From: Acidobacteriota bacterium
Lineage (GTDB): Bacteria; Acidobacteriota; Terriglobia; Bryobacterales; UBA6623
NCBI GenBank assembly: GCA_016125275.1
Contig: WGMB01000003.1
Coordinates: 1,054,001 to 1,118,000 of the forward strand
Reading direction: 5' to 3'
Length of the DNA stretch: 64,000 nucleotides
Part shown: one piece after another, positions 34,478 to 42,553 of the stretch
How positions within the stretch are numbered: the first letter of the stretch is position 1
Layout of the letters: each line of letters begins with the position of its first letter
Translations under genes and position numbers: made by a program
The notes under the pieces: generated by a model
Database searches by the model: none
What the model was told of the DNA's origin: nothing
The model's input: only the letters and a program-made list of their open reading frames with translations

Positions 34478-34640
34478 AGTACTTTGGTCCCACCTGATCA
34501 TAGATGTTTGCACTGCAGCGATTCCAGGCCTCTCCCGCATATTCGGGGGATCTTTTGACACCGGATGATAGAGGTGTCAGAAGCGGTTGGAGAGAACCGA
34601 TTTCGGCGCTTCGCTAGTGAGAAACGAGGGAGGAAAAGTC
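34478..34640 (+). promoter_or_regulatory. Duplicated upstream region of Flp pilin 2
   Basis: This is the second copy of the region at 34019-34181, with the AGTACT/TCCCACC/TCATA element at 34478-34502 again 163 bp before the ATG. The leader has the matching CCGA-TT-TCGG palindrome and ends in GGGAGGA, a strong ribosome-binding site. The central part between element and leader has diverged. Confidence 0.6.
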
Positions 34641-34826
34641 ATGGAAAAGATCAACAAGCTGATCATCCGTTTGCTGAACGACGAGAAGGGCCAGGATATG
34701 GTCGAGTACGCGCTGCTGGCCGGTTTCGTGGCGGTCGCCGCGGGCGCGATCCTGCCGACCGTGTCGGACAACATCTCGGTCATCTTCTCGAAGATGAGCT
34801 CGGTCGTCGCTGACGCCGCCAGCTAG
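34641..34826 (+). CDS. Flp/Fap-type pilin, copy 2
   Basis: The 61-residue protein is a near-identical tandem copy of the pilin at 34182, with the same cleavage context (EKG before QDMVEYALLAGF) and the same C-terminus (FSKMSSVVADAAS). Duplication included the upstream region. The ribosome-binding site GGGAGG is stronger than in copy 1 and the gene is followed by a very stable terminator. The two copies may be expressed at different levels or times, or may be mixed in one filament; neither can be decided from sequence. Confidence 0.93.
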   Translation: MEKINKLIIRLLNDEKGQDMVEYALLAGFVAVAAGAILPTVSDNISVIFSKMSSVVADAAS

Positions 34827-34858
34827 TCCGCAAGTTCCCCAATGGTGTGAGCCAAAAC

Positions 34859-34894
34859 GGAGGGCGGCCGCTGACGGCCGCCCTCCTTCTTTTG
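34859..34894 (+). terminator. Strong intrinsic terminator after pilin 2
   Basis: A perfect 12-bp stem (34859-34870 with 34875-34886), a CTGA loop and the T-rich tail TTCTTTTG end the pilin unit. Because the stem is symmetric it could also act on transcription arriving from the minus strand, but no T tract follows on that side. Confidence 0.85.
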
Positions 34895-34926
34895 TCTGGG
34901 AGTATCCCCGCCGCGGGAATCTCGGC

Positions 34927-36270
34927 TCAGCGTCGGATCCAGTCGCAGCCGCCTTCGGTTCCGCAGTAGTAGATCCGCAGCTCCGCCGGAGCCTTGCGGC
35001 GAGCCCAGTCGCCGCCGTTGACGAACAGCGCCGTCGCCCAGGCTTCGCTGTCGAGAGCCGACTCCGACAGCACCGACACGGCAAGAGTTCCCTGCGCCGG
35101 CTGTCCCGTGCGCGGGTCGAAGATGTGGCTGTAGACCTTGCCGTCCACCTCGAAGAACTTTTCGTAGGAGCCGGAGGTCGACATCGAAGCGTCCCGTAGG
35201 CGCACGGTCGTGGCCACCTCGTCGGCATCCTTCGGATTGCGGATCTCGACCGGCCAGCCCTCGGGTTCATCCGGCGGCGCACCGATGGCGTAGAGGCTGC
35301 TGGTGCCGGCGCTGATGAAGCCTGATCCGATGCCGTAGCCCTTGAGCAGCGCCGCGATGCGCTCTACGGCATACCCCTTACCAATTCCGCCAGGGTCGAG
35401 CTTCAGTCCATCGACGTCGAAGCGCACTTGGCGCGCCGCCGGGTCGACGTGCAGGTGTCGGTAGCCCGTCGATTCGAGCGCTCGCCGCAGCCTCAGGCCG
35501 CCGGGCAACGCCCCGGCCCCGCGGAAGAAGCCCCAGGCTTCGACCAAGCTGCCCACGGTTACGTCGAACGCCCCTTCGCTCTGCCGGCTGTAGCGCAGGC
35601 AATCCTCGAGCAGCGCCACGCTCTCCTCGGAGACCGTCACGGGGCCCGCTGCGGCTTCGGCATTGAGGCGGCTCCATTCGCTTTCCGGCCGGTAGTTGCT
35701 GATCAGACGATCGATGCGGCGCGCCTCCTCGAAGGCGGCCAGGGTCGCCGAAGCCAAGGCCCCGCGGCGCGGGCCGTAGAGCGCAATGCGGAGCTCGCTG
35801 CCCATGACTGAGGCGCTGGCCTCGTAGCGCTCCAAGGGCTCCTCGGCGGCCTTCGCCCGGGCGGCCGGGAAGGCGAGCGCGCAGGCTAGCAGGATTGCCG
35901 CCAACGGCTCCTTGCGGCGCTTCTCGATGCGCTTGAGCAGCGTCTCGATACGCTCGGCGTTCTGCGCGCCGCGGTCCACGCGAAACTCGAGCTGCGGCAC
36001 GCGCCGGATGTCCAAGCGGTCGGCCAGCAGGCTCCTCAAGTAGCCCGAGGCGCGCCGGAGCGGGGCGAGAAAGGCTTCCTCGTTCTCGATGGCTTCGTCC
36101 GGGCCTTCCGACGGGACCACGAGCGCCCGAGCATAGCTGTAGTCCGGCGCAAGCTCCACCTTCGTGATGTGGACCGAAGGCAGGTTCGGGTCATCGACCT
36201 CAGACTCGAGAATCTCGATCAGATCCTGGCGAATCTGCTCGGCGGCGCGCGCGCGGCGTAGTCCTTTCAT
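34927..36270 (-). CDS. rbfA-apbE: RbfA joined in frame to ApbE (FAD:protein FMN transferase)
   Basis: The open frame encodes 447 residues with two unrelated parts. Residues 1-120 are RbfA, the 30S maturation factor (RAAEQIRQDLIEILESEV, VHITKVELAPDYSYARALV, RVPQLEFRVD), in its normal operon place after ylxP. Residues 121-142 are hydrophobic like a signal peptide (EPLAAILLACALAFPAARAKA). Residues 143-447 are ApbE: FMN-transfer motif LDPGGIGKGYAVER, HIFDPRTGQP and a metal-binding segment SEAWATALFV that has Glu where Asp is usual. ApbE attaches FMN to periplasmic flavoproteins. RbfA is cytoplasmic and ApbE exported, so a TTG at 35904 with AAGGAG three bases upstream may start ApbE separately. 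No stop codon separates the two. Confidence 0.85.
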   Translation of the reverse strand: MKGLRRARAAEQIRQDLIEILESEVDDPNLPSVHITKVELAPDYSYARALVVPSEGPDEAIENEEAFLAPLRRASGYLRSLLADRLDIRRVPQLEFRVDRGAQNAERIETLLKRIEKRRKEPLAAILLACALAFPAARAKAAEEPLERYEASASVMGSELRIALYGPRRGALASATLAAFEEARRIDRLISNYRPESEWSRLNAEAAAGPVTVSEESVALLEDCLRYSRQSEGAFDVTVGSLVEAWGFFRGAGALPGGLRLRRALESTGYRHLHVDPAARQVRFDVDGLKLDPGGIGKGYAVERIAALLKGYGIGSGFISAGTSSLYAIGAPPDEPEGWPVEIRNPKDADEVATTVRLRDASMSTSGSYEKFFEVDGKVYSHIFDPRTGQPAQGTLAVSVLSESALDSEAWATALFVNGGDWARRKAPAELRIYYCGTEGGCDWIRR

Positions 36271-36276
36271 CGGTCT

Positions 36277-36561
36277 TCAGAATAGCTCGATGGACGACTC
36301 GGCGAGGTCCCCGCCCAGCATCTCGGCGGCGTCGGCTTCCACCCGCCGCAGGATCTCCTCCACGGTTCCCTGCGAGCCAGCCACGGCGGCGACGCCGATC
36401 GTGGCCAGCGTCCAGGAGGTCGGGGCCTCGACCTCCGCGACGGCGACGTTGAAGCGGTTGCGGAGGCGCTGTTTGAGGGCGCGCACCACCTGACGGCGGT
36501 CCTTGAGGGACCGCGCGTCAGCGATGCGCAATTCGAGAGTAAGAAGGCCTACGACAGCCAA
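36277..36561 (-). CDS. ylxP: DUF503 protein YlxP
   Basis: The 94-residue protein has the DUF503 pattern: VVGLLTLELRIADARSLKDRRQVVRALKQRLRNRFNVAVAEVE. Members are encoded between infB and rbfA in many bacteria and are thought to act in ribosome assembly or RNA handling; the function is not settled. It starts with TTG at 36561. It is 11 bp after infB and 6 bp before rbfA, so it belongs to the rimP operon. No better start is visible. Confidence 0.9.
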   Translation of the reverse strand: MAVVGLLTLELRIADARSLKDRRQVVRALKQRLRNRFNVAVAEVEAPTSWTLATIGVAAVAGSQGTVEEILRRVEADAAEMLGGDLAESSIELF

Positions 36562-36572
36562 GAGCTCTCAGC

Positions 36573-39500
36573 TCAGGACTTGAGCTTGAGCTCCTGAGCG
36601 ACTTCGGTGCGGCGGAACGCCTCGATCACGTCGCCCTGCTTGATGTCGTTGTAGTTGTGCAGGGTCATGCCGCACTCCTGACCGGCGCGGACTTCACTGG
36701 CGTCGTCCTTGAAGCGCTTGAGGGTGTTCAAGCGGCCCGTGTAGACGACCGTGTTGTCGCGCAGCAGGCGAGCGTGGCTGTCGCGGCTGACCTTGCCTTC
36801 CTCGACCAAGCAGCCGGCCACCGTGCCGACCTTGGAGACGTTGAAGACTTCCTGGACCTTGGCACGGCCCTCGAACTCTTCCTTGATCACCGGCGCGAGC
36901 AATCCGGCCAGGGCGGCCTTGAGCTCGTCCTCGAGCTCGTAGATCACCGTATGGAGCCGGATGTCGATCTTCTCGCGCTCGGCCAGCGCCGCGGCGGTCC
37001 GTTCGGGACGGACGTTGAAGCCGTAGATGATCGCCTCGGAGGCGATCGCCAACAGCACGTCCGACTCCGAGATCGCGCCGACGCCTGTGTGGATGAGCTG
37101 TACCTCGACTTCGTCGTTGCGCAGCTTGCCCAAGGTCTCCTTGAGCACGTCCAGGGAACCCTGCACGTCGCACTTGAGCACGATCGGCAGTTCCTTGACC
37201 TCGCCGCGCCGCAGCAGATCCTGGAACTGCTCGAGCGACTGCCGCGAAGACTTCGCCAGCGTCTGCTCGCGCTCCTTGTCCTCGCGGAACTCGACGATCT
37301 TGCGGGCGCGATCGGTGTCGGTCACCACCAGGAGTTGGTCGCCCGGTTGCGGCAGACCCTCCAAACCAAGCACCAGCGCGGCCGAGGAGGGCTCGGCTTC
37401 CTTGATCTTGGCGCCCTTGTCGTCAATCAGGGCGCGCACGCGGCCGAACACCGAGCCGACCACGAAGTAGTCGCCTACGCGCAGGGTGCCGTTCTGCACG
37501 ATGACGGTCGCCACCGGGCCCTGGCCGCGATCGAGCTTGGCTTCGAGCACGGTGCCCACGGCGGTTCGATTCGGATTCGCCGTCAGCTCGCGCATGTCTG
37601 CGACCAGCAGAACCATCTCGAGCAGGTCTTCGATGCCCTGGCCGGTCAGCGCCGACACCGGAACCATCGGGGTCTCGCCACCCCACTCTTCCGGCATCAG
37701 GCCGCGGTCGGAGAGCTGCTGCTTCACCCGATCCGGCTGGGCGTTGTTCTTGTCGATCTTGTTGACGGCCACGATCAGCGGCACGTTCGCCGCCTTGGCG
37801 TGGTCGATGGCTTCGAGCGTCTGGGGCATCACGCCGTCGTCGGCGGCGACCACCAGGATGACCACGTCGGTCACCTTGGCGCCCTGGGCGCGCATCCGCG
37901 TGAACGCCTCGTGGCCAGGCGTGTCGATGAAGACGATCTTGCGATCGTTGTGCCACACCTCGGAGGCGCCGATGGCCTGGGTGATCCCGCCCGCCTCGCG
38001 GTCGGCGATGTGCGTCTCGCGAATAGCGTCGAGCAGAGAGGTCTTGCCGTGGTCGACGTGACCCATCACGGTCACCACCGGCGGCCGCGGCAGCAACTGG
38101 CCCGGATCCTCGGCCAAGTCGATATTGAGGGAGCTCTCCTCCTCGAAGGTGATCTCCTCGACCTGCGCGCTGAAGACCCTGGAGAGATCGCGAATCATCT
38201 CCATGTCGAGCGTCTGGTTGATCGTCGCAAAGACGCCGCGCTCGAACAGGACCTTGATGATCAGGTTCGCCTTGATGCCGAGCTTCTCGGCCAATTCCTT
38301 GACCGTGGCGCCTTCGCCGATGGCGATCTGCGCATTCTGAGCCTTCGGCGGACCGGCCTTGGCGCGCGCCGCGGCCTGCTTCTGCATGAACCGCGTCTCG
38401 CGCTCGGCCTCAGGATCTCGCTTGACGCGCGGGCGAGCCATCGGCCGCGGCCGACGGCTGTCGGGACGACCGGGAGCGCCGGGCGTGATGCCCGGGCGGC
38501 CGGGTGTCGCCGGAGCGCCCGGACGCATGCCGGGGCGCGGCGTAGGCATGCCCGGGACCGGGCCTTCCGGCCGCGGACCTTGGTAGATGGGCTTGCCTGG
38601 CGTAATCGTGGGCCGCGGACGCGGACCGGGGGCCGAGACTCCCGGCTGCTGAGCCGCTCGCGGACCTCCGGCGCGGTGCGGCGCGGGACGTTGAGGCACC
38701 GGCGGACGCACCGGCGCGCCGGGCTGCGGCGCAGCGGCGGGCGGCCTGGAGATTCTGGCTTCCGGACGGCCGGTCGGGACCGAAGGCACCGAGCGGCGGA
38801 CCGGTTCCGCCGGCGTCACGCGCTCATGCAGCGGCTTGGGCAAGCGCGGCTTGGGAGCCGGTTGCGGAGCGCCGGGAGCGGCGGGCCGAGCCGCCGGCGG
38901 CGGCGTGGAAGTGGCAGCGGTCCGCGCCACGGGAGCCGAGGGCGGCGCCAGCGGACGCGCCGGCTGCGCCGGAGCAGCGGCCGGAGGCGGCGGAACGGGA
39001 CGTGCGGGCGCGGCCGGAGGCGGCGTGGGCGTGGTCTGTCGGGCCTCGGGCCGGGCGGAGACAGGCGGAGCCGAGGGCGGCGGCGGCGCCGGAGGCGCGG
39101 TCCGCACGGGAGCGGTCGGAGACAGCGGCGGCGCCGGACGAGCCGGCGCGGGCGGCGGAGCCGCGCGATGCTGAGGAGCGGGAGGTTCCGCCCGTTCCGT
39201 CGTCGCAGGCGGCGCCTGCCGAGCAACAGGCGGACGCAACGGTCCGCCGCCGCCCTTCAAGGGCGGACGGAAGGGCGCCGGACGCAGAGCGACTCCGGCG
39301 GGTGTCTTGGGGCGGCGCTGAATCGTGGGAACCGCCTCCGACGTAGGCGTCGGGAGCTCGGTCTTCACGGTTCGCGGCCGCTCGCGTTGCGGCAGTTCCA
39401 GTTCGGGCAAAGGTTTGGAGTCCTGTTTCGATTCGCCGCCAAGGCGCTGCTTGATCTTCTCGACCGTACGCGGATCGACCGCACTCGAATGCGTCTTCTT

Positions 39501-39584
39501 CCCCGACACGCCCAGCTCGGGCAGGAGATCGAGGATTTCGTGCGCCTTGACTTCCAGGTCTCTCGCTAACTCGTTGATTCGAAT
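36573..39584 (-). CDS. infB: Translation initiation factor IF-2, probable ATT start
   Basis: The protein of about 1003 residues has an IF2 N-terminal domain ([20 protein letters not shown]), a Pro/Ala-rich linker to about residue 370, and a second IF2_N segment ([24 protein letters not shown]). The GTPase has G1 GHVDHGKTS near residue 507, DTPGHE and NKIDK, followed by the C-terminal fMet-tRNA-binding domains. IF-2 brings initiator tRNA to the 30S subunit. The frame has no ATG, GTG or TTG between an in-frame stop near 39650 and the GTG at 39509, which would delete the conserved N-terminus. ATT at 39584, 8 nt after AGGAG (39593-39597), restores it; ACG at 39587 is an alternative. Confidence 0.9.
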   Translation of the reverse strand: MRINELARDLEVKAHEILDLLPELGVSGKKTHSSAVDPRTVEKIKQRLGGESKQDSKPLPELELPQRERPRTVKTELPTPTSEAVPTIQRRPKTPAGVALRPAPFRPPLKGGGGPLRPPVARQAPPATTERAEPPAPQHRAAPPPAPARPAPPLSPTAPVRTAPPAPPPPSAPPVSARPEARQTTPTPPPAAPARPVPPPPAAAPAQPARPLAPPSAPVARTAATSTPPPAARPAAPGAPQPAPKPRLPKPLHERVTPAEPVRRSVPSVPTGRPEARISRPPAAAPQPGAPVRPPVPQRPAPHRAGGPRAAQQPGVSAPGPRPRPTITPGKPIYQGPRPEGPVPGMPTPRPGMRPGAPATPGRPGITPGAPGRPDSRRPRPMARPRVKRDPEAERETRFMQKQAAARAKAGPPKAQNAQIAIGEGATVKELAEKLGIKANLIIKVLFERGVFATINQTLDMEMIRDLSRVFSAQVEEITFEEESSLNIDLAEDPGQLLPRPPVVTVMGHVDHGKTSLLDAIRETHIADREAGGITQAIGASEVWHNDRKIVFIDTPGHEAFTRMRAQGAKVTDVVILVVAADDGVMPQTLEAIDHAKAANVPLIVAVNKIDKNNAQPDRVKQQLSDRGLMPEEWGGETPMVPVSALTGQGIEDLLEMVLLVADMRELTANPNRTAVGTVLEAKLDRGQGPVATVIVQNGTLRVGDYFVVGSVFGRVRALIDDKGAKIKEAEPSSAALVLGLEGLPQPGDQLLVVTDTDRARKIVEFREDKEREQTLAKSSRQSLEQFQDLLRRGEVKELPIVLKCDVQGSLDVLKETLGKLRNDEVEVQLIHTGVGAISESDVLLAIASEAIIYGFNVRPERTAAALAEREKIDIRLHTVIYELEDELKAALAGLLAPVIKEEFEGRAKVQEVFNVSKVGTVAGCLVEEGKVSRDSHARLLRDNTVVYTGRLNTLKRFKDDASEVRAGQECGMTLHNYNDIKQGDVIEAFRRTEVAQELKLKS

Positions 39585-39627
39585 CGTTGTCGCTCCTGTG
39601 CAATCGCCCTCTTTGAGCCGTGGCGAA

Positions 39628-39661
39628 GGTTCCGTTACGCCGCGTTAGCCGTAACGGAACC
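39628..39661 (-). other. Perfect 12-bp hairpin between nusA and infB
   Basis: GGTTCCGTTACG (39628-39639) and its exact complement (39650-39661) enclose a 10-nt loop. The hairpin starts 7 bp after the nusA stop and ends 44 nt before the proposed infB start. No T tract follows on the minus strand, so it is unlikely to be an intrinsic terminator. An RNA-processing site or a translational control element of infB is possible. Confidence 0.7.
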
Positions 39662-39667
39662 CCAATT

Positions 39668-41191
39668 CTAATCCCGGTCTTCCAAATCGTCCGCGTCCGG
39701 GTCGTCGTCCGCGTCCTTGTCCTCGTCCGGCCGCTGCAAAGAAGATGAGCGCAGTTTCATGTTATCAAAATCCTCAAGCGGGATCTCTTCATCGTCATCT
39801 TCCTCTTCCACGGCGCCCTCTTCGGGCAGGCCCGGCAGAACCATCGGACCGCGCCTTTCCGGCGCGCCTTCGCCGTCGGCCGCAGCCTGCTGGGCGCCTT
39901 CCGCCTCGCCCAACTCGCCGGCCTGATCGAACTGCGAGTAGTAGCTATTGACGGCGAGTTGGATCTGCTCGAGCACGCCGGCGTTCATACCGGGGATGGC
40001 GTCGAGCTGCTCCGGCGTCATGTCCGCCAGCGCTTCCACCGTCGTCGAACCGGCTTCCAGCAGCCGATCCACCACGAACTCGGCCAAGCCGTGATCGATC
40101 AAGACGCTGACCGGCGTACCCGAACCCGAGATGGCCTCCATGGCCGCCTCGACCTCCTGCCGCTTCTCGTCTTCGCTCTTGATGTCGATCCGCCAGCCCA
40201 TCAACTTGGCGGCCAACCGCACGTTCTGTCCCTTCTTGCCGATCGCCAGGGAAAGCTGCATCTCGTCGACAACGACTTCGAGATGGCGGCCCACCGGGTC
40301 GATGATCGTGACGCGGCTGATCCGGGCCGGGCTCAGGGCACGCGTTGCGAGCTCGACCGGGTCCTCGGAGAACTCGATGATGTCGATCTTCTCGCCGCGC
40401 AGCTCACGGATGATGGACTGCACGCGCATGCCCTTCATGCCGACGCAGGCGCCGACCGGATCGACGTCCCGATCGGTCGAGACCACCGCGATCTTGGTCC
40501 GCTCGCCGGCTTCGCGCGCACAAGCGGCGATCCGCACGGTGCCGTCATAAATTTCCGGCACCTCCTGCTCGAACAGGCGCTTAACCAGCTCCTCGCTGGC
40601 GCGCGACACGATCACGGCCGGGCCACGGCCCGCCTTTTCGATCGTCTTGATGATTACGCGAACGCGGTCGCCGGGCGAAAAGCTCTCCAGCCGGGACTGC
40701 TCGCGGCGGGGCAGCCGCGCCTCGGTCCGGCCGAGGTCGACGATCAGGTCCGGGCCCTCGCTACGCTTGACGCCACAGGTCTCGAGCTGCCCCAGGCGGT
40801 CCTGGAACTCGGCGCAGATCGTCTCGCGCTCGGCTTCGCGAATCTTCTGGAAGATGACCTGCTTGGCCATCTGCGCCGAGATGCGGCCGAGCCCCTCGGT
40901 CGGCTTCAAAATGCGGATGCGGTCGCCGATCTGGGCGTTCTTGTCGAGCTTGCGGGCGGCGTTGATGCTGATCTCGCGCGCCGGGTTGGCCACCAGATCG
41001 GTCACGGTCATGATGGCGTAGACCTCGACGTTGCCGGTCTCTTGATTGAGCTCGGCGACCAGGTCTTCGTTGGACTTGTAGTACTTGCGCGCCGCGACCA
41101 GGATGGCGTCCTTGACCGCTTCCATGACGATGCCCGCGTCGATGTTCTTCAGCCGACTCAGGTCTTCGATTTGCGAATAAATGCCAGCCAT
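39668..41191 (-). CDS. nusA: Transcription termination/antitermination factor NusA
   Basis: The 507-residue protein has the N-terminal RNA-polymerase-binding domain (residues 1-130), an S1 domain (about 135-200: GPDLIVDLGRTEARLPRREQ) and two KH domains (DPVGACVGMKGMRVQSIIREL, EMQLSLAIGKKGQNVRLAAKLMGW). A helical region with a helix-hairpin-helix-like part (LADMTPEQLDAIPGMNAGVLEQI) and a very acidic tail (EEEDDDEEI, DEDKDADDDPDADDLEDRD) complete it. NusA controls pausing, termination and antitermination. It lies 19 bp after rimP in the usual order. The acidic tail is longer than in E. coli. Confidence 0.96.
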   Translation of the reverse strand: MAGIYSQIEDLSRLKNIDAGIVMEAVKDAILVAARKYYKSNEDLVAELNQETGNVEVYAIMTVTDLVANPAREISINAARKLDKNAQIGDRIRILKPTEGLGRISAQMAKQVIFQKIREAERETICAEFQDRLGQLETCGVKRSEGPDLIVDLGRTEARLPRREQSRLESFSPGDRVRVIIKTIEKAGRGPAVIVSRASEELVKRLFEQEVPEIYDGTVRIAACAREAGERTKIAVVSTDRDVDPVGACVGMKGMRVQSIIRELRGEKIDIIEFSEDPVELATRALSPARISRVTIIDPVGRHLEVVVDEMQLSLAIGKKGQNVRLAAKLMGWRIDIKSEDEKRQEVEAAMEAISGSGTPVSVLIDHGLAEFVVDRLLEAGSTTVEALADMTPEQLDAIPGMNAGVLEQIQLAVNSYYSQFDQAGELGEAEGAQQAAADGEGAPERRGPMVLPGLPEEGAVEEEDDDEEIPLEDFDNMKLRSSSLQRPDEDKDADDDPDADDLEDRD

Positions 41192-41210
41192 AACTTCCCC
41201 TTACAACCGA

Positions 41211-41684
41211 TCAGATCTCGACGACCAAGCGCGCCGTTTGCACGTCGCCGTGACGCACCTTCACCGGCTCGCCGCTCTTGCCTTCGAGGAGGATCCAGTC
41301 GCCGTCCACACCCGCCAAGCGTCCGCTCAAGCGCTGCTTGCCGTCCAGCGGCGCACGCAGCTTCAAGTTGGCCTTCTTACCCGCAAAACGCCGAAAGTCA
41401 TCCAATTTGAGCAGCTTGCGGTCGAGCCCCGGCGACGAGACCTCCAAGTGGTAGTTGGAGGCAGGCACCACATCCTCCATGTCGAGGATGACCGAGGCCT
41501 GCTTGGCCACCGTCTCGCAGTCAGCGTGGGTCACGCCGCCCGGCTTGTCTATGAAAATTCGCAGGACGCCCCGCGAGGCGTTGCCCTTCCACTCGACTTC
41601 GACGACTTCCAGACCTTCTGACGACGCGATGCGCTCCGCGATGACGCGCGCCTTGTCCGCGATCGACTTCCCCGTCCCGCTCAT
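41211..41684 (-). CDS. rimP: Ribosome maturation factor RimP
   Basis: The 157-residue protein has the RimP N-terminal domain (LEVVEVEWKGNASRGVLRIFIDKPGGVTHADCETVAKQASVILD) and NYHLEVSSPGLDRKLLKLDDFRRF, the motif that defines the family. RimP assists 30S assembly. As the first gene of the rimP-nusA-infB-ylxP-rbfA operon its 5' region carries a promoter and an intrinsic terminator. The ATG at 41684 has only a weak GGAACG upstream. Confidence 0.95.
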   Translation of the reverse strand: MSGTGKSIADKARVIAERIASSEGLEVVEVEWKGNASRGVLRIFIDKPGGVTHADCETVAKQASVILDMEDVVPASNYHLEVSSPGLDRKLLKLDDFRRFAGKKANLKLRAPLDGKQRLSGRLAGVDGDWILLEGKSGEPVKVRHGDVQTARLVVEI

Positions 41685-41708
41685 CGTTCCAGTTGTGTTC
41701 CGAGCAAC

Positions 41709-41732
41709 AAAAAGGTGGACCCGAGGTCCACC
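41709..41732 (-). terminator. Intrinsic terminator in the rimP operon leader (attenuator candidate)
   Basis: On the minus strand an 8-bp perfect stem (41725-41732 with 41714-41721) closes a 3-nt loop and is followed by TTTTTGTT. Its T tract ends 24 nt before the rimP ATG. It lies downstream of the predicted rimP promoter, so it sits inside the operon leader. It would also end transcripts from the DUF1080 gene at 41802. Confidence 0.8.
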
Positions 41733-41765
41733 GGGAGGTCGCCCGATTGAGCGTCTCCACTCGGA

Positions 41766-41794
41766 ATTCTACCGGTAAAACGAGCCGAAAGCAA
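41766..41794 (-). promoter_or_regulatory. Predicted promoter of the rimP-nusA-infB operon
   Basis: On the minus strand TTGCTT (41789-41794) and TAGAAT (41766-41771) are separated by exactly 17 bp. The start of transcription would be near 41759, giving a leader of about 75 nt before the rimP ATG. Confidence 0.65.
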
Positions 41795-41801
41795 ACGAAT
41801 C

Positions 41802-42467
41802 TTAACGGAGACGTTTCACCGCGATATTGCGAAACCTTTGGAAGCCGCCTTGTTTCCAGCGCTGTTCTCCGCCATGCACCTGGACCGCCAGATGCCCCTG
41901 CGTGGCGCCGCCCGCCGCGTGATTGGCCGTATCTTGGAAGTCGGTGATCCGGGTCCCGTTGAGCCAGACCTGGATGTGAGGAGTCGCACCTTCGATGCGA
42001 ACCCGAAAGACGTTCCATTCGCCCTTCTTCCAGACCTTCTCCCAGTCGGTCGACCAAGTGGTCTCCACGCCTTCGAGGCGCTCGCCGTAGACGCCGCCCA
42101 TGTTGCCGCCTTCCAGGTAATCGAGCATCACCTGATAGCCTTGGCCGGCCGCATTGGAGCGCAGGAAGAGCCCTCCGTCGCAGCCGAAGTCCGGATTGAC
42201 TTCCAGGTAGACCTCGACGTCGCCGTAGAGCTCATCGGTGAGCAGGATGCCGCCATTGCCGGCCGGCCGCTGGGTCCCGGTCAGCACGCCCTCGCGGATG
42301 CGCCACTCGGAGGTGTCGCCGTGGTGGCTGGTCAAGGAGATGTGCCAGCCGGCCAAATTCTGGTGGTTGAAGATCGGCTCGAATCCTTCGGGGACCTGAG
42401 CCGAGCCCGCTGCGGCCGCAACCAACAAGCAGAAACCGACGCGCAAGACTCCGGAGTTGGCCGACAT
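41802..42467 (-). CDS. DUF1080 (3-keto-disaccharide hydrolase-like) secreted protein
   Basis: The 221-residue protein has a signal peptide (residues 1-23, ending GSAQ) and the DUF1080 concanavalin-like fold: FEPIFNHQNLAGWHI, SEWRIREGVLTG, GDVEVYLEVNPDFGCDGGLFLRSN and HIQVWLNGTRITDF. Family members act on 3-keto-glycosides or bind sugars in the periplasm and are abundant in Planctomycetes and Acidobacteria. TATCAT (42475-42480) lies 7 nt before the ATG. The open frame upstream to 42527 has no signal-peptide logic and is not used. Its terminator is the one at 41709. Confidence 0.9.
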   Translation of the reverse strand: MSANSGVLRVGFCLLVAAAAGSAQVPEGFEPIFNHQNLAGWHISLTSHHGDTSEWRIREGVLTGTQRPAGNGGILLTDELYGDVEVYLEVNPDFGCDGGLFLRSNAAGQGYQVMLDYLEGGNMGGVYGERLEGVETTWSTDWEKVWKKGEWNVFRVRIEGATPHIQVWLNGTRITDFQDTANHAAGGATQGHLAVQVHGGEQRWKQGGFQRFRNIAVKRLR

Positions 42468-42553
42468 CCCGCATATGATAGCGACTCGTCGCCCACACAG
42501 ATCGCCCGCACAGATCGAAAGATCCAACCGGCGCGGCGTCTCCCGAGCGGTCC

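Noticed and set aside
36657-39569. Very long plus-strand open frame opposite infB
   Set aside because: The minus-strand frame is clearly IF-2; the opposite frame is open only because of high G+C and the Pro/Ala/Arg-rich linker. Its product has no recognisable domain.
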